Assembly (NCBI RefSeq): GCF_009862785.1
Contig: NZ_WWHU01000001.1
Span: forward strand, 4,774,001 to 4,838,000
Source of the DNA: Gordonia sp. SID5947
GTDB taxonomy: Bacteria > Actinomycetota > Actinomycetes > Mycobacteriales > Mycobacteriaceae
DNA length: 64,000 nt
Direction: 5' to 3'
Below the pieces are notes generated by a model. It did not search any database, was not told the origin of the DNA, and saw only the letters and a list, made by a program, of their open reading frames with translations. Positions 1-12,400 of this stretch are shown here, piece after piece (the first letter of the stretch is position 1; each line of letters opens with the position of its first letter). The position numbers and the translations under genes are program-made.

Positions 1-2454
1 GCCTACCATCGCAGGCGCGACCTCACCGCGACACGTTTCGTGGCGAATCCCTTCGCGGGTGGCGAACGGATGTATCGCACCGGCGACCGAGCGGTACGGA
101 CGGTCGCCGGAGACCTGCGGTACGTGGGTCGCACCGACTTCCAGCTCAAGATCCGCGGGTTGCGGATCGAGCCGGGCGAGGTCGATGCCGCGATCCTGCA
201 CCACCCGTTGGTGACCGAGGTGGTCAGCCTCGGCGTCCCCGGTCCGGGTGGCGACGACGTGCTGGTCGCCTACGTGCGTCTCGCCGAGGGCGTGACTGCC
301 GAACCCAAGCGGATTCTCGAACATGCGGCGGCGCAACTGCCCGGCTACATGGTTCCGCATGCGGTGGTCATCGTGAAGGAATTCCGGCTCACCACCGCCG
401 GCAAGATCGACCGGAAATCCCTTCCGCCCGTGGACTTCGCGATGGCGGCACCCTATCGCGCACCGAGCTCGCAGATGGAGGCGGTGGTCGCGGGCATCTT
501 CGGTCAGGTGCTCGGACAGGATCGGGTAGGTGCGGACGCGGACTTCTTCGACCTCGGTGGCAGTTCGCTCTCGGCGACCAAGGTGACGTCCCGACTCTCC
601 GCGCTCCTGGATCGTCAGGTGCCGGTCAAGCTGCTGTTCGAGCGTCCGACGGTGTCGTCGCTCGCCCATGCGCTCGCAGGCGGACCGACCGGGCTCGGCG
701 CCCCGCCGTTGCTCGCGCGCAGCCGGGCCGAGCTGGTGCGGGTGTCCGGCATGCAACGCGGCCTGTGGCTCGTCAACCGCGCCGACCCCCGTTCGGCGGC
801 CTACAACGTCGCGATGGCCTTGCGTCTGGCCGGAGATCTCGATGTCGTCGCGCTACAGCTCGCGACCACCGACATCGTGCGCCGGCACGAATCGCTGCGC
901 ACGACCTACCCGATGATCAAGGACGAGCCGATCCAGGTGATCATGCCGGCGGATGTGGTGGAGAGTGAGCTCACCATCGAGGAGCGCACCGTCACGACAT
1001 CGATCGAGTCGGCCATCGGCCAGGTCACCGGTGAGGGATTCGACATCACCACCAGACCGCCCGTGCGCGCGGTGTTGCTGAAGGTCTCTGCGCACGAGCA
1101 CATCCTGGTGTTCGTCGTCCATCACATCAGCGCAGACGGGGCGTCGATGGCACCGCTGGCCCGTGACCTGATGACCGCGTACGCGGCACGCAGTGCGGGG
1201 GCCGAGCCGGCGTGGAAGCCACTGCCGGTGCAGTATGCGGACTTCAGCCTGTGGCTGTCGGAGCGGCTGGCCGTCACGGACGGCGACGGCGTCACCGAGG
1301 AAGAGCGTCAGCTCGCGTACTGGGACGAACGGCTGGCGGGCGCGCCCGAACGGCTGGAGCTGCCGCACGACCATTCCCGGCCGAAGACGCCCAGTTTCCG
1401 CGGCGACACGGTGGACTTCGAGGTCCCCGCCTCGGTGGTGGCGAATCTGGATGTCGTTGCACGGCAACACCACACGACGTCGTTCATGGTGATCCACGCG
1501 GCGTTCGCGTTGCTGCTGAACCGGGTCTCCGGTCGCGACGACGTGGTGATCGGGACACCGTTCGCGGGCCGCGGCGAGCAGAGCCTCGACGATGTGGTCG
1601 GGATGTTCGTGAACACCTTGGCCCTGCGGACCCGGGTGAGTGCGGGGGAGCGGTTCGTCGATCTGCTCGAGCGGGTGCGCAACGACGATCTCGCCGACAT
1701 GTCGCACACCGACGTCGCCTTCGAGAACATCGTGTCCCGGACCCTGCCCAAGACGCCGACGTCGTACAACCCGGTCTATCAGGTGATGCTGGCGTTCCAG
1801 GACGTGGATTTCCCGACGCTGCAGTTCGATCGGCTCACCGTGGAGCCGGTACACGAGGAGCTGGCATCGGCGAAGGTCGACCTCCAGCTCACCCTTTTCC
1901 CGAACGACCCGGACCGGGACGAGCACGGGGGCGCGCTACGCGCCCAGTTCCTCTATGCCACCGATCTTTTCGATCGGCAGACGATCGAGCGGATGGCTCT
2001 GCGATACCTCCGGGTACTCGAGGCGGTCGCGGCCGACCCGGAATGTGTGGTCGGCGATGTGAGCATCCGTCTCGACGACGAGGTGGTGGCCGCGGCGGCG
2101 GTGCCGGCGGACGACGCCGACGAGAGTCTGGCCGGACTGGTCTTCGAGGCCGCCGCGATCGACCGCGACGCCGTGGCGGTCGGTGGTTCGGCAGAACTGG
2201 GCTTCGGTGACCTCGAGGTGATGACCAGCGCGATGAATCCTGCTGCATCCGATGCAGATTCGGCGTTGACGATGGCTCTCATGACGCTTGTTCCCGGGCT
2301 GGCGGAATCCGGCCCGGAGGGTTTCGACGGACTGCTGGCCGAACTGCGTGACCGCGCCCATGCGGTGATCGCCGGTGGGCGGTCCGGCAGCAGCGGTACC
2401 AGTGGTGGCGACCCGACGGATTCGGTCAAGGCGAAAGGTAGCGAACGGACGTGA
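1..2454 (+). CDS. NRPS, 5'-truncated at window edge: (A)-PCP-C plus C-terminal mini-domain
   Basis: This is the C-terminal end of a non-ribosomal peptide synthetase whose start lies upstream of the window; frame 1 is open from base 1. In order it shows the end of an adenylation domain (A7 RTGD at about 76-87, A8 around 130-180, A10 [12 protein letters not shown] near 390-425), a carrier domain with the phosphopantetheine site DLGGSSL near 550-570, and a complete condensation domain (about 730-2060) with HHISADG at about 1120-1140. The protein does not end at the C domain. About 110 more residues follow, and their first part looks like the first strands of an adenylation domain without any core motif. 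The stop overlaps the next GTG start by 4 bp (GTGA), so translation is coupled. The adenylation domain cognate to this C domain is on the next protein. The family is certain; the substrate cannot be read because the A-domain pocket is outside the window. Confidence 0.96.
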   Translation, partial: AYHRRRDLTATRFVANPFAGGERMYRTGDRAVRTVAGDLRYVGRTDFQLKIRGLRIEPGEVDAAILHHPLVTEVVSLGVPGPGGDDVLVAYVRLAEGVTAEPKRILEHAAAQLPGYMVPHAVVIVKEFRLTTAGKIDRKSLPPVDFAMAAPYRAPSSQMEAVVAGIFGQVLGQDRVGADADFFDLGGSSLSATKVTSRLSALLDRQVPVKLLFERPTVSSLAHALAGGPTGLGAPPLLARSRAELVRVSGMQRGLWLVNRADPRSAAYNVAMALRLAGDLDVVALQLATTDIVRRHESLRTTYPMIKDEPIQVIMPADVVESELTIEERTVTTSIESAIGQVTGEGFDITTRPPVRAVLLKVSAHEHILVFVVHHISADGASMAPLARDLMTAYAARSAGAEPAWKPLPVQYADFSLWLSERLAVTDGDGVTEEERQLAYWDERLAGAPERLELPHDHSRPKTPSFRGDTVDFEVPASVVANLDVVARQHHTTSFMVIHAAFALLLNRVSGRDDVVIGTPFAGRGEQSLDDVVGMFVNTLALRTRVSAGERFVDLLERVRNDDLADMSHTDVAFENIVSRTLPKTPTSYNPVYQVMLAFQDVDFPTLQFDRLTVEPVHEELASAKVDLQLTLFPNDPDRDEHGGALRAQFLYATDLFDRQTIERMALRYLRVLEAVAADPECVVGDVSIRLDDEVVAAAAVPADDADESLAGLVFEAAAIDRDAVAVGGSAELGFGDLEVMTSAMNPAASDADSALTMALMTLVPGLAESGPEGFDGLLAELRDRAHAVIAGGRSGSSGTSGGDPTDSVKAKGSERT

Positions 2455-5400
2455 CGGTGTTCGGTGTGGATGCGGTGGACATTTCTACGGCATGGGGGCG
2501 GCGTCCGCCGACTCGAGACCTGATCACCATCGCGGCGCAGATCGAACCCGAGACGATCGCACTGTCGGGTGCCGGTGGTTCCACCACCTTCGCCGATCTC
2601 AACACGCGTGTGAGTGCGACCGCAGCCGTGTTCACCGCCCGCGGCCTCGACACCGAGGCTGCGGTGAGTGCGATCGTGACGGCGCTGATCCCACGGGACG
2701 GTCTCGACCCCGCCGCGATCGCCACCGCGACACAGGGTGCGCTCGAAGAGATCAGACGACGTGCCTACGCGGTGGCCGGGACATCGGACTGGGGTTCGTT
2801 GCCGGGTGTCTTCCGCTCGGCTGTCCATCGGTTCCCGGAACGGGTCGCGGTGACCGACCTCGACGGCGCTGCGCTGACCTATCGCGAACTCGACCAGCGG
2901 TCGGATGCGGTGGCGGCCGGGCTGCTCGCCGCCGGCGTGGTGCAGGGAGGCGTCGTCGGGCTGGCCACCCCTCGGACCGTCGAGGTGATGGTCGCGATCC
3001 TCGGCATCCTCAAGGCGGGCGCGGCCTACCTGCCGCTCGATACGTCGCACCCGGCCGAGCGCCTCTCCTTCGTCGTCGCCGACGCTGCGCCGTCGCTGAT
3101 CATCACCGACCACGACGGTCGCGAGACCCTCGGCTTCCTCGACGTCGAGCGCAGCACCATCGATGAGCTGACGTCGGCCGGGGCGTCGGGCACCGATGCG
3201 CTCCCCGCGGCCGTCGACCCTCGCCAGGTCGCGTACATGATCTTCACCTCGGGCTCCACCGGCCGTCCCAAAGGGGTTGTCGTGGAGCATCGCAGCGTGA
3301 TCGCGCTGATGTCGGCGGCTCAGCGGCACTACGGGTTCACCGAGGCCGACGTGTGGACGATGTTCCACTCCTATGCCTTCGACGTATCGGTCTTCGAGAT
3401 GTGGGGGCCCCTACTGTTCGGCGGTCGGCTGGTGGTGGTGGATTTCCTGACCACGCGCAGCCCCGACGAGTTCGCGGAGCTGCTCGCCACCGAATCGGTC
3501 ACCGTGGTCTCGCAGACACCGTCGGCCTACTACCAGCTGGCCGCTGCCGTCCGCCCGTCGTCGCGCAACCGGCTGCCGGCGAGTGTTCGCTACATGGTGT
3601 TCGCCGGTGAGGCACTCGATTTCGCGCAGGTGCGCCGTTGGTACGAGGACCGGATCGAGGGGGAGGGATCCGTCGGTCCGGTACTGGTGAACATGTACGG
3701 GATCACCGAGACGACGGTGCACTCGACCTTCCGGGCCCTGGATCCGGACTTCGTCGCGTCGGCCAAGGGTTCGGACGTAGGTGACGGGCTGCCCGCGTTG
3801 ACGATTCACGTGCTCGACGATCGTCTCCGTCCGGTGCCCGACGGCGTGCCCGGCGAGATCTATGTCAGTGGCACGCAGGTGACGCGAGGCTATCTCGGCC
3901 GGCCCGGCCTGACGTCGGGGCGCTTCGTCGCGGACCCGTTCGCCGGCGACGGAAAGCGGATGTATCGCAGCGGCGATCTCGCGATCCGCCGGGAGGGGAG
4001 CCTGGAGTATCTCGGCCGGTCCGACGCACAGGTGAAACTCCGTGGGTTCCGCATCGAACTCGGCGAGGTGGAGTCGGCGTTGCTGGCCGCCGAAGGTGTC
4101 GATGCGGCCGCGGTCGCGGTCCGTCAACGCGACAACGGTGACGAGTTGCTGGTGGGCTACGTGGTGCTCCAGGAGGCGGCCGACGCGGCTCCGTCGGAGA
4201 TCCGTATCGCCGCCGCCGGCGCCTTGCCGAGCTACATGGTGCCCGATGTGGTGATGCTGATCGATCAGTTGCCGCTCACCGTCAACGGGAAGCTCGATCG
4301 CCGGGCGCTGCCCGAGCCCGAGATCCTCACGGTGGCCGAATATGTCGCACCCGGTACGGAGACCGAGAAGATCCTCGCCGAGATCGTCGCGGACGTGCTC
4401 GGCCTCGAACGGGTCAGCGTGGCCGATTCGGTGTTCGATCTCGGTGGCAATTCGCTGGCGGCCGCACGCATCGTCGGGCGCGCAGGTGAGGCGTTCAATG
4501 TCGACCTGTCGGTGCGTGATGTGTTCGACGTGCCGTCGGTGCGGGGCCTGGCCGACGTGGTCGGCGGTCGTGGTGTGGCGCTGGCACCCGTCACGGTCGT
4601 GGCACCGAGGCCGGACCGGGTGCCCCTGTCGTTCGCGCAGCTGCGGATGTGGTTCATCAATCAGTTCGACCCGGCGGCGTCGACCTACAACATCCCGGTG
4701 CTGCTGCGCCTCGCCGGCGATCTGGATGAGGACGCGCTGCGCGCCGCGCTGACGGATGTGGTGATCCGGCATGAGGTGCTGCGCACGACGTTTCCGGCGC
4801 CGGACGGCGTCCCGATCCAGGTCGTCGATGCCCCTGAATCGGTCGCCGAACGGCTGGACTGGGCCGTCGTCGATTCGGGAGACGAACTGCAGGAAGCGAT
4901 CTCGGGTGGCTTCGAGGTGACGACACAGTGGCCGCTGCGGGCGCGGCTCTGGCACGCCTCCGCCGACGAAGCCGTGTTCGGCCTCGTTGCGCATCACATC
5001 GCTGCCGACGGTGAGTCGATGGGACCGCTGGTCGCCGATGTGGTGGCGGCGTACTCGGCGCGGGTATCGGGTGCCGAGCCCGAGTTCGCCCCTCTCGACG
5101 TGCAGTTCGCGGACTACGCGATCTGGCAGCACGAGGTCCTGGGCTCTGCCGACGACGCGGAGTCGGTGGTGGCGCGTCAGCTCGATTACTGGTCGACACA
5201 ACTCGCCGGACTGCCCGACGTGCTCGAGCTGCCCGCGGATCGGCCACGTCCGGTGGTGGCCTCACAGCGCGGCGCGGAGGTCTCGTTCGAGGTGCCGACC
5301 TGGGTGGTCGATCGGGTCTCGGTGCTGGCGCGTGAACGGGGCGTGACACCGTTCATGGTGGTGCATGCCGCACTGGCGGTGTTGCTGGGTCGCCTGTCGG

Positions 5401-8400
5401 CGACCGATGACGTCGCGGTGGGTACTCCGATCGCCGGTCGTGGACAGCGAGTGCTCGATCCGCTGGTCGGGATGTTCGTCAACACACTGGTGCTGCGGAC
5501 GCGGGCCCGCGCGGACATGTCGTTCGTCGAGCTGCTCGACCAGGTGCGGGTCACCGATCTCGAGGCGTTCGCGAACGCCGACGTGCCGTTCGAGACCGTG
5601 GTGGAGCACCTGCAACCGGTACGGTCGGAGGCCTTCGCCCCGCTCACCCAGGTCCTGCTCTCCTTCGACCAATCGGTGCTCGCCGAATTCGCCCAGGGCG
5701 GTGTGCTCGCCGAGGACGTCGCCGGCCTGGAAGTGAGTTCCATTGCTGTCGAGGCTGTTCCGGCGAAGGTGGATCTCACCGTCGGCATCGCGGACGGAGG
5801 TGACCGCTGGCACGGCTCGGTGATCTACGCCGTCGACCTGTTCGACCGCGGGACCGCCGAGCACCTGGCCGGACAACTGGTCCGTCTGCTCGATCAGCTC
5901 ACGCTCGATCCGGCCCGCCCGATCGGCGACACCCCCCTCCTCGCGGACGAGGATGCGGCGGCGCTGCTCCCGGTCACGGGCGGCCCGTCCGCGGCCCCGC
6001 AGCTGCTGGCGGAGGTGTTCGGGGAGGTCGCCCGGGCGCACCCACATCAGGTCGCGGTCTCCGACGGGCGGGGAACCGAGCTGAGCTATGCCGAACTGGA
6101 CTCCCGCTCCAATCAGCTCGCACGTTGGCTCATTCGCCAGGGGGTCGGCACCGAATCGCTTGTCGCGCTGGCGATCGGCCGATCCACCGACCTCCTGACG
6201 GCCATGTGGGCGGTGGCCAAGACCGGCGCAGGCTACCTGCCGATCGACCCGGATTACCCGGCCGAGCGGATCGAGCACATGCTCACCGACTCGCAGGTCC
6301 GGATCGGGCTGACCACCGAGCGCCGCCGTGCGACACTGCCCTCGGAAGTCCGGTGGAGCCCGGTCGAGACCATCGGATCGGACGACGTCGCCGGTGCACT
6401 CGACGATTCGCCGATCCGAGCCGACGAGCTGACCACCGTGCCGCGGCTCGACGCGGTCGCCTACGTGATCTACACATCCGGTTCGACCGGTACCCCGAAG
6501 GGCGTGTCGGTGACCTACCGGGGCATCCACAACTTCGCGGTCGCGGAGGTCGCCCGCTTCGGCGTCGACACGTCGTCGCGTGTTCTCGGATTCGCCTCCC
6601 CCAGTTTCGACGCGTCGATCCTGGAATGGCTCCTCGCCTCGACGTCGGGCGCGACCTTCGTGTATCGGCCGGACAGCGTCCTGGGTGGCGACATGCTGGC
6701 GGAGCTGATCCGGGACCGACAACTGACCCACGTGTTCCTCACCCCGACCGTGCTCGCGACCCTCGAGCCCGAGTCGGTGCCGGATCTGCGCGTCCTGATG
6801 TCGGGCGGTGAGGCGGTCTCCCAGACATTGGTCGACAGGTGGTCGTCGGAGCTCTCCTTCTTCAATGCCTATGGGCCGACCGAGGCCTCGATCGCGGTGG
6901 CGATGAGTCACGCCCTCACGCCCGGGTCGCCGGTCCACATCGGCGGGCCGATCGACGGTGTCGGTCTCCTGGTGCTCGACAGCCGGTTGCATCCCGTCCC
7001 CATCGGGGTCCCCGGCGACCTGTACGCGGCCGGGGTCGCCCTGGCCCGCGGATATCTGCGCCGTCCGTCGTTGACCTCAGAACGTTTCGTGGCCAACCCG
7101 TTCGCGGGCCGTGGCGAGCGGATGTACCGTACCGGCGATGTCGTCCGGTGGCGGCGCGCCGGGACGGGCGGGCTGGTGCTCGAGTACGTCGGGCGCAGTG
7201 ACGACCAGGTGAAGCTGCGTGGGTTGCGCATCGAGCTCGGAGAGATCGAGGCGGCCCTGGAATCGCATCCGGCCGTGTCGTCGGCAGTGGTGATAGGGGT
7301 GGGCGGCTCGGTCGCGAGCGCACTGGCGGCGTACGTGGTCGCCGGCCGATCGGTGGACGCCGCGGTACTGCGCGACCATGTCGCCGAACGCCTGCCCGCA
7401 CACATGGTCCCGTCGAGCATCGCAACGCTCGACGCCTTGCCGCTGACCCCGGCGGGCAAGCTGGACAAGCGGGCCCTGCCGGCACCGGTGATCGACACGG
7501 GGGCCGCCGATTACGTGCCGCCGTCGTCGTCGGCGGAGGAGACGCTGGCGGCAGTGGTGGCCGGGGTGCTCGGTGTGGATCGGGTGAGTGTCGTCGAGTC
7601 GTTCTTCGCGCTCGGCGGGGATTCGATCCTGTCCATCCAGTTGTCGTCGGCGGCCCGTGCCGCCGGACTCTCGTTGTCGCCGCGCGAGGTGTTCGAACAC
7701 AAGACCGTGCGTGCCATGGCCCGGGCGGTGGCGGCCGGTGGCGATCGGTTGCCGTTGGTCGACGAGCCCGAAGGCGACACCACCGGGGAGGTGGAACTGT
7801 CGCCGGTGGTGTCGTGGATGCTGGAGTTGTCCGACACCCCTGAGGATTTCGCGGACTTCTCGCAATCGGTGGTGATGGTGGCGCCGGACGCGTTGGACAC
7901 CACCGTCCTGAGTGCGGTGCTCGGTACCGTCGCCGACGCACACCCGATGTTGTCGTCGCGTCTGGTGTTCACCGGCGGCCGGTGGTGCCAGACCGCGGGA
8001 GTGGGTCACCCGCCGGTGGTCGACGGGGTGTCGACGCCTGCGGCGATCGGTACGCCGGAGTTCGCCGAGGCGGTGCGCTCGGCGCACGCAGCGGCACTGG
8101 CGCGGATGGACCCGTCGAACGGGGTGCTGGTCTCGGCGGTGCTCGTGACGGGGACAGACGGCGCGCGGGTGGTGTTGGCCATCCATCATCTCTGCGTGGA
8201 CGCGGTGTCGTGGCCGGTCCTGATCGAAGACGTGATCACCGTGTGGGGCCAGTTGGTGACCGGAGACGAGTTGGCGGTACGGCCGGAGGTGACGTCGGCA
8301 CGCGCATGGCACGCGGCGCTGGCCGACCGGTGTGCGGACCGTTCGGGTGAGGTCGACCACTGGTTGTCACGCTCGGGTACGCCGACCGACCTCGGGTCGT

Positions 8401-9467
8401 CCATCGACCCTGTGCGCGACCGGTTCTCGACGGTTGGTTCGGTCCCGCACCGGATCGACGCGGCGGTCACCGAGGCATTGGTGACGGTGGTGCCGGAGGC
8501 CTTCTCGGGCCATGTGAACGATGCGCTCCTCGCCGGTCTGGCCCGCGCGGTCCGGTCCTGGCAGCTGGCGCGCGGGATCGCCGACTCCGCACCGGTCGGC
8601 GTGCTCGTGGAAGGACATGGCCGGTACGAGGAGGTGCTCGCGAAGGGCGCCGACCCGCGTACCGCGGACCTGTCGCGAACGGTGGGATGGTTCACGACGA
8701 TCGCCCCGATGCTCGTTGACCCGTCCGACGACGTGGTCCACGCGGTGAAGGCGGCCAAGGAGGAACGGCTGGCCCAGCCCGACCACGGTGTCGGCTTCGG
8801 GTTGCTCCGTTTCGGTGGCGACGAGCGTTTGGCCGGTCGGCCGTTGCCGTCCATCGGTTTCAACTTCTTCGGTGCCGGCGGCCGCGGCGCCGACGCCGAA
8901 CCGGTGGAGGTCCCGTTCCTGGTCGACGTCGATGCACCGGCGCTGCCGTCGTCGGTGGCGGGTGCGATGACCGCGATGAACGTCGTCACCGTGAACGTCG
9001 GGACGCGCGTGACAGCCCGTGGCCGGGAACTGTCGGCCGACTTCCTGTTCGCCGGCGGGATCCTGACTGCCGACGATGTCAGGGACCTCGCCGACCGCTG
9101 GTCGGCAGAACTGGCCGCCATAGTCGAGGTCGTCGCGCGGGGGGAAGATCTCGGACTGTCGCCGTCGGACATCCCGGGCTCCGGGGTGACCCAGGCCGAC
9201 CTCGACATGCTGGCCGAGCGGTATCCGGGTGCGCCGGTATGGCCGCTGACGGCACTGCAGGAGGGGCTCTATCTCCAGTCCGCGCTCACCTCGGGGCGGG
9301 CGCCGCCGAGGACACCGTCGACGTGTATGTCAGCCAGGCGGTGCTGCGGCTCGGCGGCGAGGTCGACGAGCAGCGACTGCGTTCGGCGGTGGATGGGCTG
9401 GTCGCACACCATCGTGTGCTGCGGTCCGGCTTTGTCCAGACGGAGGGCGGTGCGGTTGTCGCCGTGA
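2451..9467 (+). CDS. NRPS: mini-domain-A-PCP-C-A-PCP-E-(C, frameshifted)
   Basis: Two-module peptide synthetase subunit starting with GTG inside the stop of the upstream NRPS. Residues ~15-115 are a stub resembling the N-terminus of an A domain. A1 follows (core [11 protein letters not shown] near residue 265; hand-read pocket code D-V-F-S-V-A-M-V-H), then PCP (GGNSL, ~666), C (HHIAADG, ~848), A2 ([11 protein letters not shown], ~1340; code D-A-L-F-M-G-A-I-A, unassigned hydrophobic type), PCP with the GGDSI form typical before epimerases (~1723), and an epimerization domain ([10 protein letters not shown] ~1911, GHGRYEE, GFNFFG). After residue ~2230 a new C domain begins with the PLTALQEGL motif, but from about base 9297 the reading becomes non-homologous and stops at 9467. 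The remainder of that C domain continues in the frame of the next gene. The last ~57 residues are therefore probably not real sequence of the working protein. Confidence 0.93.
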   Translation: MTVFGVDAVDISTAWGRRPPTRDLITIAAQIEPETIALSGAGGSTTFADLNTRVSATAAVFTARGLDTEAAVSAIVTALIPRDGLDPAAIATATQGALEEIRRRAYAVAGTSDWGSLPGVFRSAVHRFPERVAVTDLDGAALTYRELDQRSDAVAAGLLAAGVVQGGVVGLATPRTVEVMVAILGILKAGAAYLPLDTSHPAERLSFVVADAAPSLIITDHDGRETLGFLDVERSTIDELTSAGASGTDALPAAVDPRQVAYMIFTSGSTGRPKGVVVEHRSVIALMSAAQRHYGFTEADVWTMFHSYAFDVSVFEMWGPLLFGGRLVVVDFLTTRSPDEFAELLATESVTVVSQTPSAYYQLAAAVRPSSRNRLPASVRYMVFAGEALDFAQVRRWYEDRIEGEGSVGPVLVNMYGITETTVHSTFRALDPDFVASAKGSDVGDGLPALTIHVLDDRLRPVPDGVPGEIYVSGTQVTRGYLGRPGLTSGRFVADPFAGDGKRMYRSGDLAIRREGSLEYLGRSDAQVKLRGFRIELGEVESALLAAEGVDAAAVAVRQRDNGDELLVGYVVLQEAADAAPSEIRIAAAGALPSYMVPDVVMLIDQLPLTVNGKLDRRALPEPEILTVAEYVAPGTETEKILAEIVADVLGLERVSVADSVFDLGGNSLAAARIVGRAGEAFNVDLSVRDVFDVPSVRGLADVVGGRGVALAPVTVVAPRPDRVPLSFAQLRMWFINQFDPAASTYNIPVLLRLAGDLDEDALRAALTDVVIRHEVLRTTFPAPDGVPIQVVDAPESVAERLDWAVVDSGDELQEAISGGFEVTTQWPLRARLWHASADEAVFGLVAHHIAADGESMGPLVADVVAAYSARVSGAEPEFAPLDVQFADYAIWQHEVLGSADDAESVVARQLDYWSTQLAGLPDVLELPADRPRPVVASQRGAEVSFEVPTWVVDRVSVLARERGVTPFMVVHAALAVLLGRLSATDDVAVGTPIAGRGQRVLDPLVGMFVNTLVLRTRARADMSFVELLDQVRVTDLEAFANADVPFETVVEHLQPVRSEAFAPLTQVLLSFDQSVLAEFAQGGVLAEDVAGLEVSSIAVEAVPAKVDLTVGIADGGDRWHGSVIYAVDLFDRGTAEHLAGQLVRLLDQLTLDPARPIGDTPLLADEDAAALLPVTGGPSAAPQLLAEVFGEVARAHPHQVAVSDGRGTELSYAELDSRSNQLARWLIRQGVGTESLVALAIGRSTDLLTAMWAVAKTGAGYLPIDPDYPAERIEHMLTDSQVRIGLTTERRRATLPSEVRWSPVETIGSDDVAGALDDSPIRADELTTVPRLDAVAYVIYTSGSTGTPKGVSVTYRGIHNFAVAEVARFGVDTSSRVLGFASPSFDASILEWLLASTSGATFVYRPDSVLGGDMLAELIRDRQLTHVFLTPTVLATLEPESVPDLRVLMSGGEAVSQTLVDRWSSELSFFNAYGPTEASIAVAMSHALTPGSPVHIGGPIDGVGLLVLDSRLHPVPIGVPGDLYAAGVALARGYLRRPSLTSERFVANPFAGRGERMYRTGDVVRWRRAGTGGLVLEYVGRSDDQVKLRGLRIELGEIEAALESHPAVSSAVVIGVGGSVASALAAYVVAGRSVDAAVLRDHVAERLPAHMVPSSIATLDALPLTPAGKLDKRALPAPVIDTGAADYVPPSSSAEETLAAVVAGVLGVDRVSVVESFFALGGDSILSIQLSSAARAAGLSLSPREVFEHKTVRAMARAVAAGGDRLPLVDEPEGDTTGEVELSPVVSWMLELSDTPEDFADFSQSVVMVAPDALDTTVLSAVLGTVADAHPMLSSRLVFTGGRWCQTAGVGHPPVVDGVSTPAAIGTPEFAEAVRSAHAAALARMDPSNGVLVSAVLVTGTDGARVVLAIHHLCVDAVSWPVLIEDVITVWGQLVTGDELAVRPEVTSARAWHAALADRCADRSGEVDHWLSRSGTPTDLGSSIDPVRDRFSTVGSVPHRIDAAVTEALVTVVPEAFSGHVNDALLAGLARAVRSWQLARGIADSAPVGVLVEGHGRYEEVLAKGADPRTADLSRTVGWFTTIAPMLVDPSDDVVHAVKAAKEERLAQPDHGVGFGLLRFGGDERLAGRPLPSIGFNFFGAGGRGADAEPVEVPFLVDVDAPALPSSVAGAMTAMNVVTVNVGTRVTARGRELSADFLFAGGILTADDVRDLADRWSAELAAIVEVVARGEDLGLSPSDIPGSGVTQADLDMLAERYPGAPVWPLTALQEGLYLQSALTSGRAPPRTPSTCMSARRCCGSAARSTSSDCVRRWMGWSHTIVCCGPALSRRRAVRLSP

Positions 9468-12400
9468 TACCGGACGAGGTCCGGGTGCCATGGCGCACGG
9501 TCGATCTCGGTGCGGTCGACGACGCAGAACGGCAGGCGCGAGTCCGCGAGATCACCGATCGGGAGCGTGTCGAACCGTTCGACCTTTCCGCGCCGCCCCT
9601 GCTGCGTGTGGTGTTCGCCCGCGACACCGACGGCGTGAGCGTCGTCATCACCAATCATCACATCCTGTTCGACGGATGGTCCGGTCCACTGGTGCTCGCC
9701 GACCTCCTGGCGCTCTACGCGTCGGGCTCCACCTACACCGGTCAGATCGGCACGGGCGGAGGCGACTTCGAGGACCATCTGAAGCACGTCGCCGCCGTCG
9801 ACGACGCGGCCGGTCTGGCCGCCTGGCGTGCGGTGCTGGCTCCTGTCGAAGGCCCGTCGCTGGTGGCACCGGGCAGCGTGGCGACCCGGGAGTCGTTGCC
9901 GAGGAACCACGTGGTGGTCGTCGATGCGCAGCTGACGGCGGCCGTGGAGGCGCTCGCTCGAGCCCAAGGGGCAACCGTGGCGACGGTTCTGCAGTTCGCC
10001 TGGGCGGTGCTGGTGGCCCGGCTGACCGGTAACCGGGTGGTCACCTTCGGCGAGACGGTGTCGGGCAGACCAGCCGACCTCGAGGGTGTCGAGGCGATGG
10101 TCGGCCTGTTCATCAACACCCTGCCCGCGGTGGTCGACGTGGACCCGTCGGCGCGGATCTCGGAGGTACTCGGACGGTTGCAGGCGGCGAAGGTGTCCGT
10201 CCTCGACCACCAGCATCTGGGGCTGCCGGAGCTGATGGCGCTGACCGAGACCCCCGGATCGTTCGACACACTGACGGTGCACGAGTCGTATCCGGTCGAC
10301 ACCGAGTCGCTCTCGACCGGCGACGCCGCGCTCACCGGCGGGCTCGACATCCGCGAAGCCGTGGTCAGCGATTCGACGCATTACCCGCTGAACATGATCA
10401 CCTCGCCGATGGGAGACCGGCTGTCGATCACGGTCAAGTACCTGCCGGATGCGTTCGCCGACGAGCAGATACGCGTGTTCGCCGATGCCCTGCTGGAGAT
10501 CCTGCGCGCCGCGGCCGCTGCACCCGAGACGCTCGTCGCCGACGTGCCCCTGCTCACCGCGCAAGAGCGCGTACTGATTGCCGACCGTTCGGTCGGCGCC
10601 GATGTCCGTGTGCCGCCGGGTTCGGTCGCCGATGCTGTTGCGGCACAGGTCCTGCGGACGCCCGATGCGACCGCTCTGGTCTTCGGCGATCGCGCGCTGA
10701 CCTACGCGGAATTCGGCGCGCGGGTCTCGACACTGGCGCGTGAGCTCATCGAGGCCGGTGTGAGTCCCGGTGTTGCCGTGGGTATCTCGATCGATCGGTC
10801 GGTCGAACTCGTCGTCGGCGTGCATGCCGTGGTCGCCGCGGGTGGCCACTACGTGCCGATCGATCCCGCGATCCCGACCGACCGTGTCCAGTACATGGTG
10901 GCGACGGCGCGTGTCGGCGTGGTCCTGGTCGCCGGCGATGCTGTTCCGCCCTCGGTGGGTGCCCTCGGCGATCACGTCGCGGTGCACGCGGTGGACTGCT
11001 CAGGTCCAGCGGATCTGTCGGTCGCTCCTGTGTCAGATGCGGAGCGACCGGCGCCGCTACGAGCCGACGACGCGGCGTACACGTTGTTCACCTCCGGGTC
11101 GACGGGTCGCCCGAAGGGTGTGACGGTGTCGCACCGGTCGGTGGTCAACCGTCTCTGGTGGGGTTTGGACCGGTACCCGTGGTCGGCCGGCGACCGCGTG
11201 GTGCTGAAGACCCCGTTCACGTTCGACGTGTCGGTGCCCGAATTGTTCGCCCCGGTGATGGCGGGTGCAACCATCGTGGTGGCACGTCCGGGCGGGCATG
11301 CGGACCCGACCTACATCGCCGACCTGATCGCCCGTGAAGGCGTGACGTCGGTCCATTTCGTGCCGTCGATGCTGTCGGTGTTCCTCGATGTGGTGCCGGC
11401 CGAGAAGATCAGAGCGCTCGGCACGCTGCGATGGTTGTTCTGCTCGGGCGAGGCGTTGCCGCCGCCCGTCGTCGCGCACGCCCACCGGTTGCTCGGTCGG
11501 GTGTCGATCGTCAACCTGTTCGGTCCCACCGAGGCCGCCGTCGAGGTGGCGTACGCGGACGTGACCGGTGCGCCCGACGTGGTGCCGATCGGTGTCCCGG
11601 TGTGGAACACGTCGACACTCGTCCTCGACGCCCGTATGCGCTTGGTGCCGCCGGGTGTGCCGGGCGAGCTCTATCTCGGTGGCGTCCAGGTCGCGCGTGG
11701 CTACGAATCGCGGGCGGGGCTCACGGCCGAACGGTTCGTGGCCGATCCCTTCGGGGCACCGGGTTCGCGGTTGTACCGTACCGGTGACCTGGTCCGGTGG
11801 AGTGACCGCGGTGAGATCGAGTATCTGGGACGCACCGATTTTCAGGTGAAGTTGCGTGGTCAGCGGATCGAGCTGGGCGAGATCGAGTCGGTCATCGCCT
11901 CGGCGCCCGGTGTGGTGCATGCGGCGTGCACGGTCGTCGGGACCGATGGCGGAGCACAGCATCTCGTCGCATACGTGGCTCCGTCGACGGTGGACGAGAC
12001 AGCTGTGAGGGCCGCGGTGGCCGAGGCACTGCCGGAGTACATGCGTCCCTCGATGTGGATGCTGCTCGACGACATCGCCCTCAACAGCGCAGGCAAATTG
12101 GACCGGCGTGCCCTGCCCGACCCCGTCTTCGAGGCGGCCGACCACGTGGCGCCGGCGACCGATGCCGAGGCATCCGTCGCCGCGATCGTCGCGAACGTGC
12201 TCGGTGTGGAGCAGGTGAGCGTGACCGAGTCGTTCTTCACCGTCGGCGGAAACTCGTTGTCGGCGATGCGGGTGGCGGCACGGGTGGCCGACGAGTTCGG
12301 GGCCGCGGTGTCGGTCCGTGACATCTTCGACGCCCCGACGGTCCGCGACCTCGCCGCCGCGGTCTCTTCGCGTGGAGCGGGTCTGGCACCGCTGGTCGCG

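Noticed and set aside
9286..9300. Programmed -1 ribosomal frameshift site
   Set aside because: No canonical slippery heptamer X XXY YYZ in frame and no obvious stimulatory structure; a base error or mutation in the G run is simpler.
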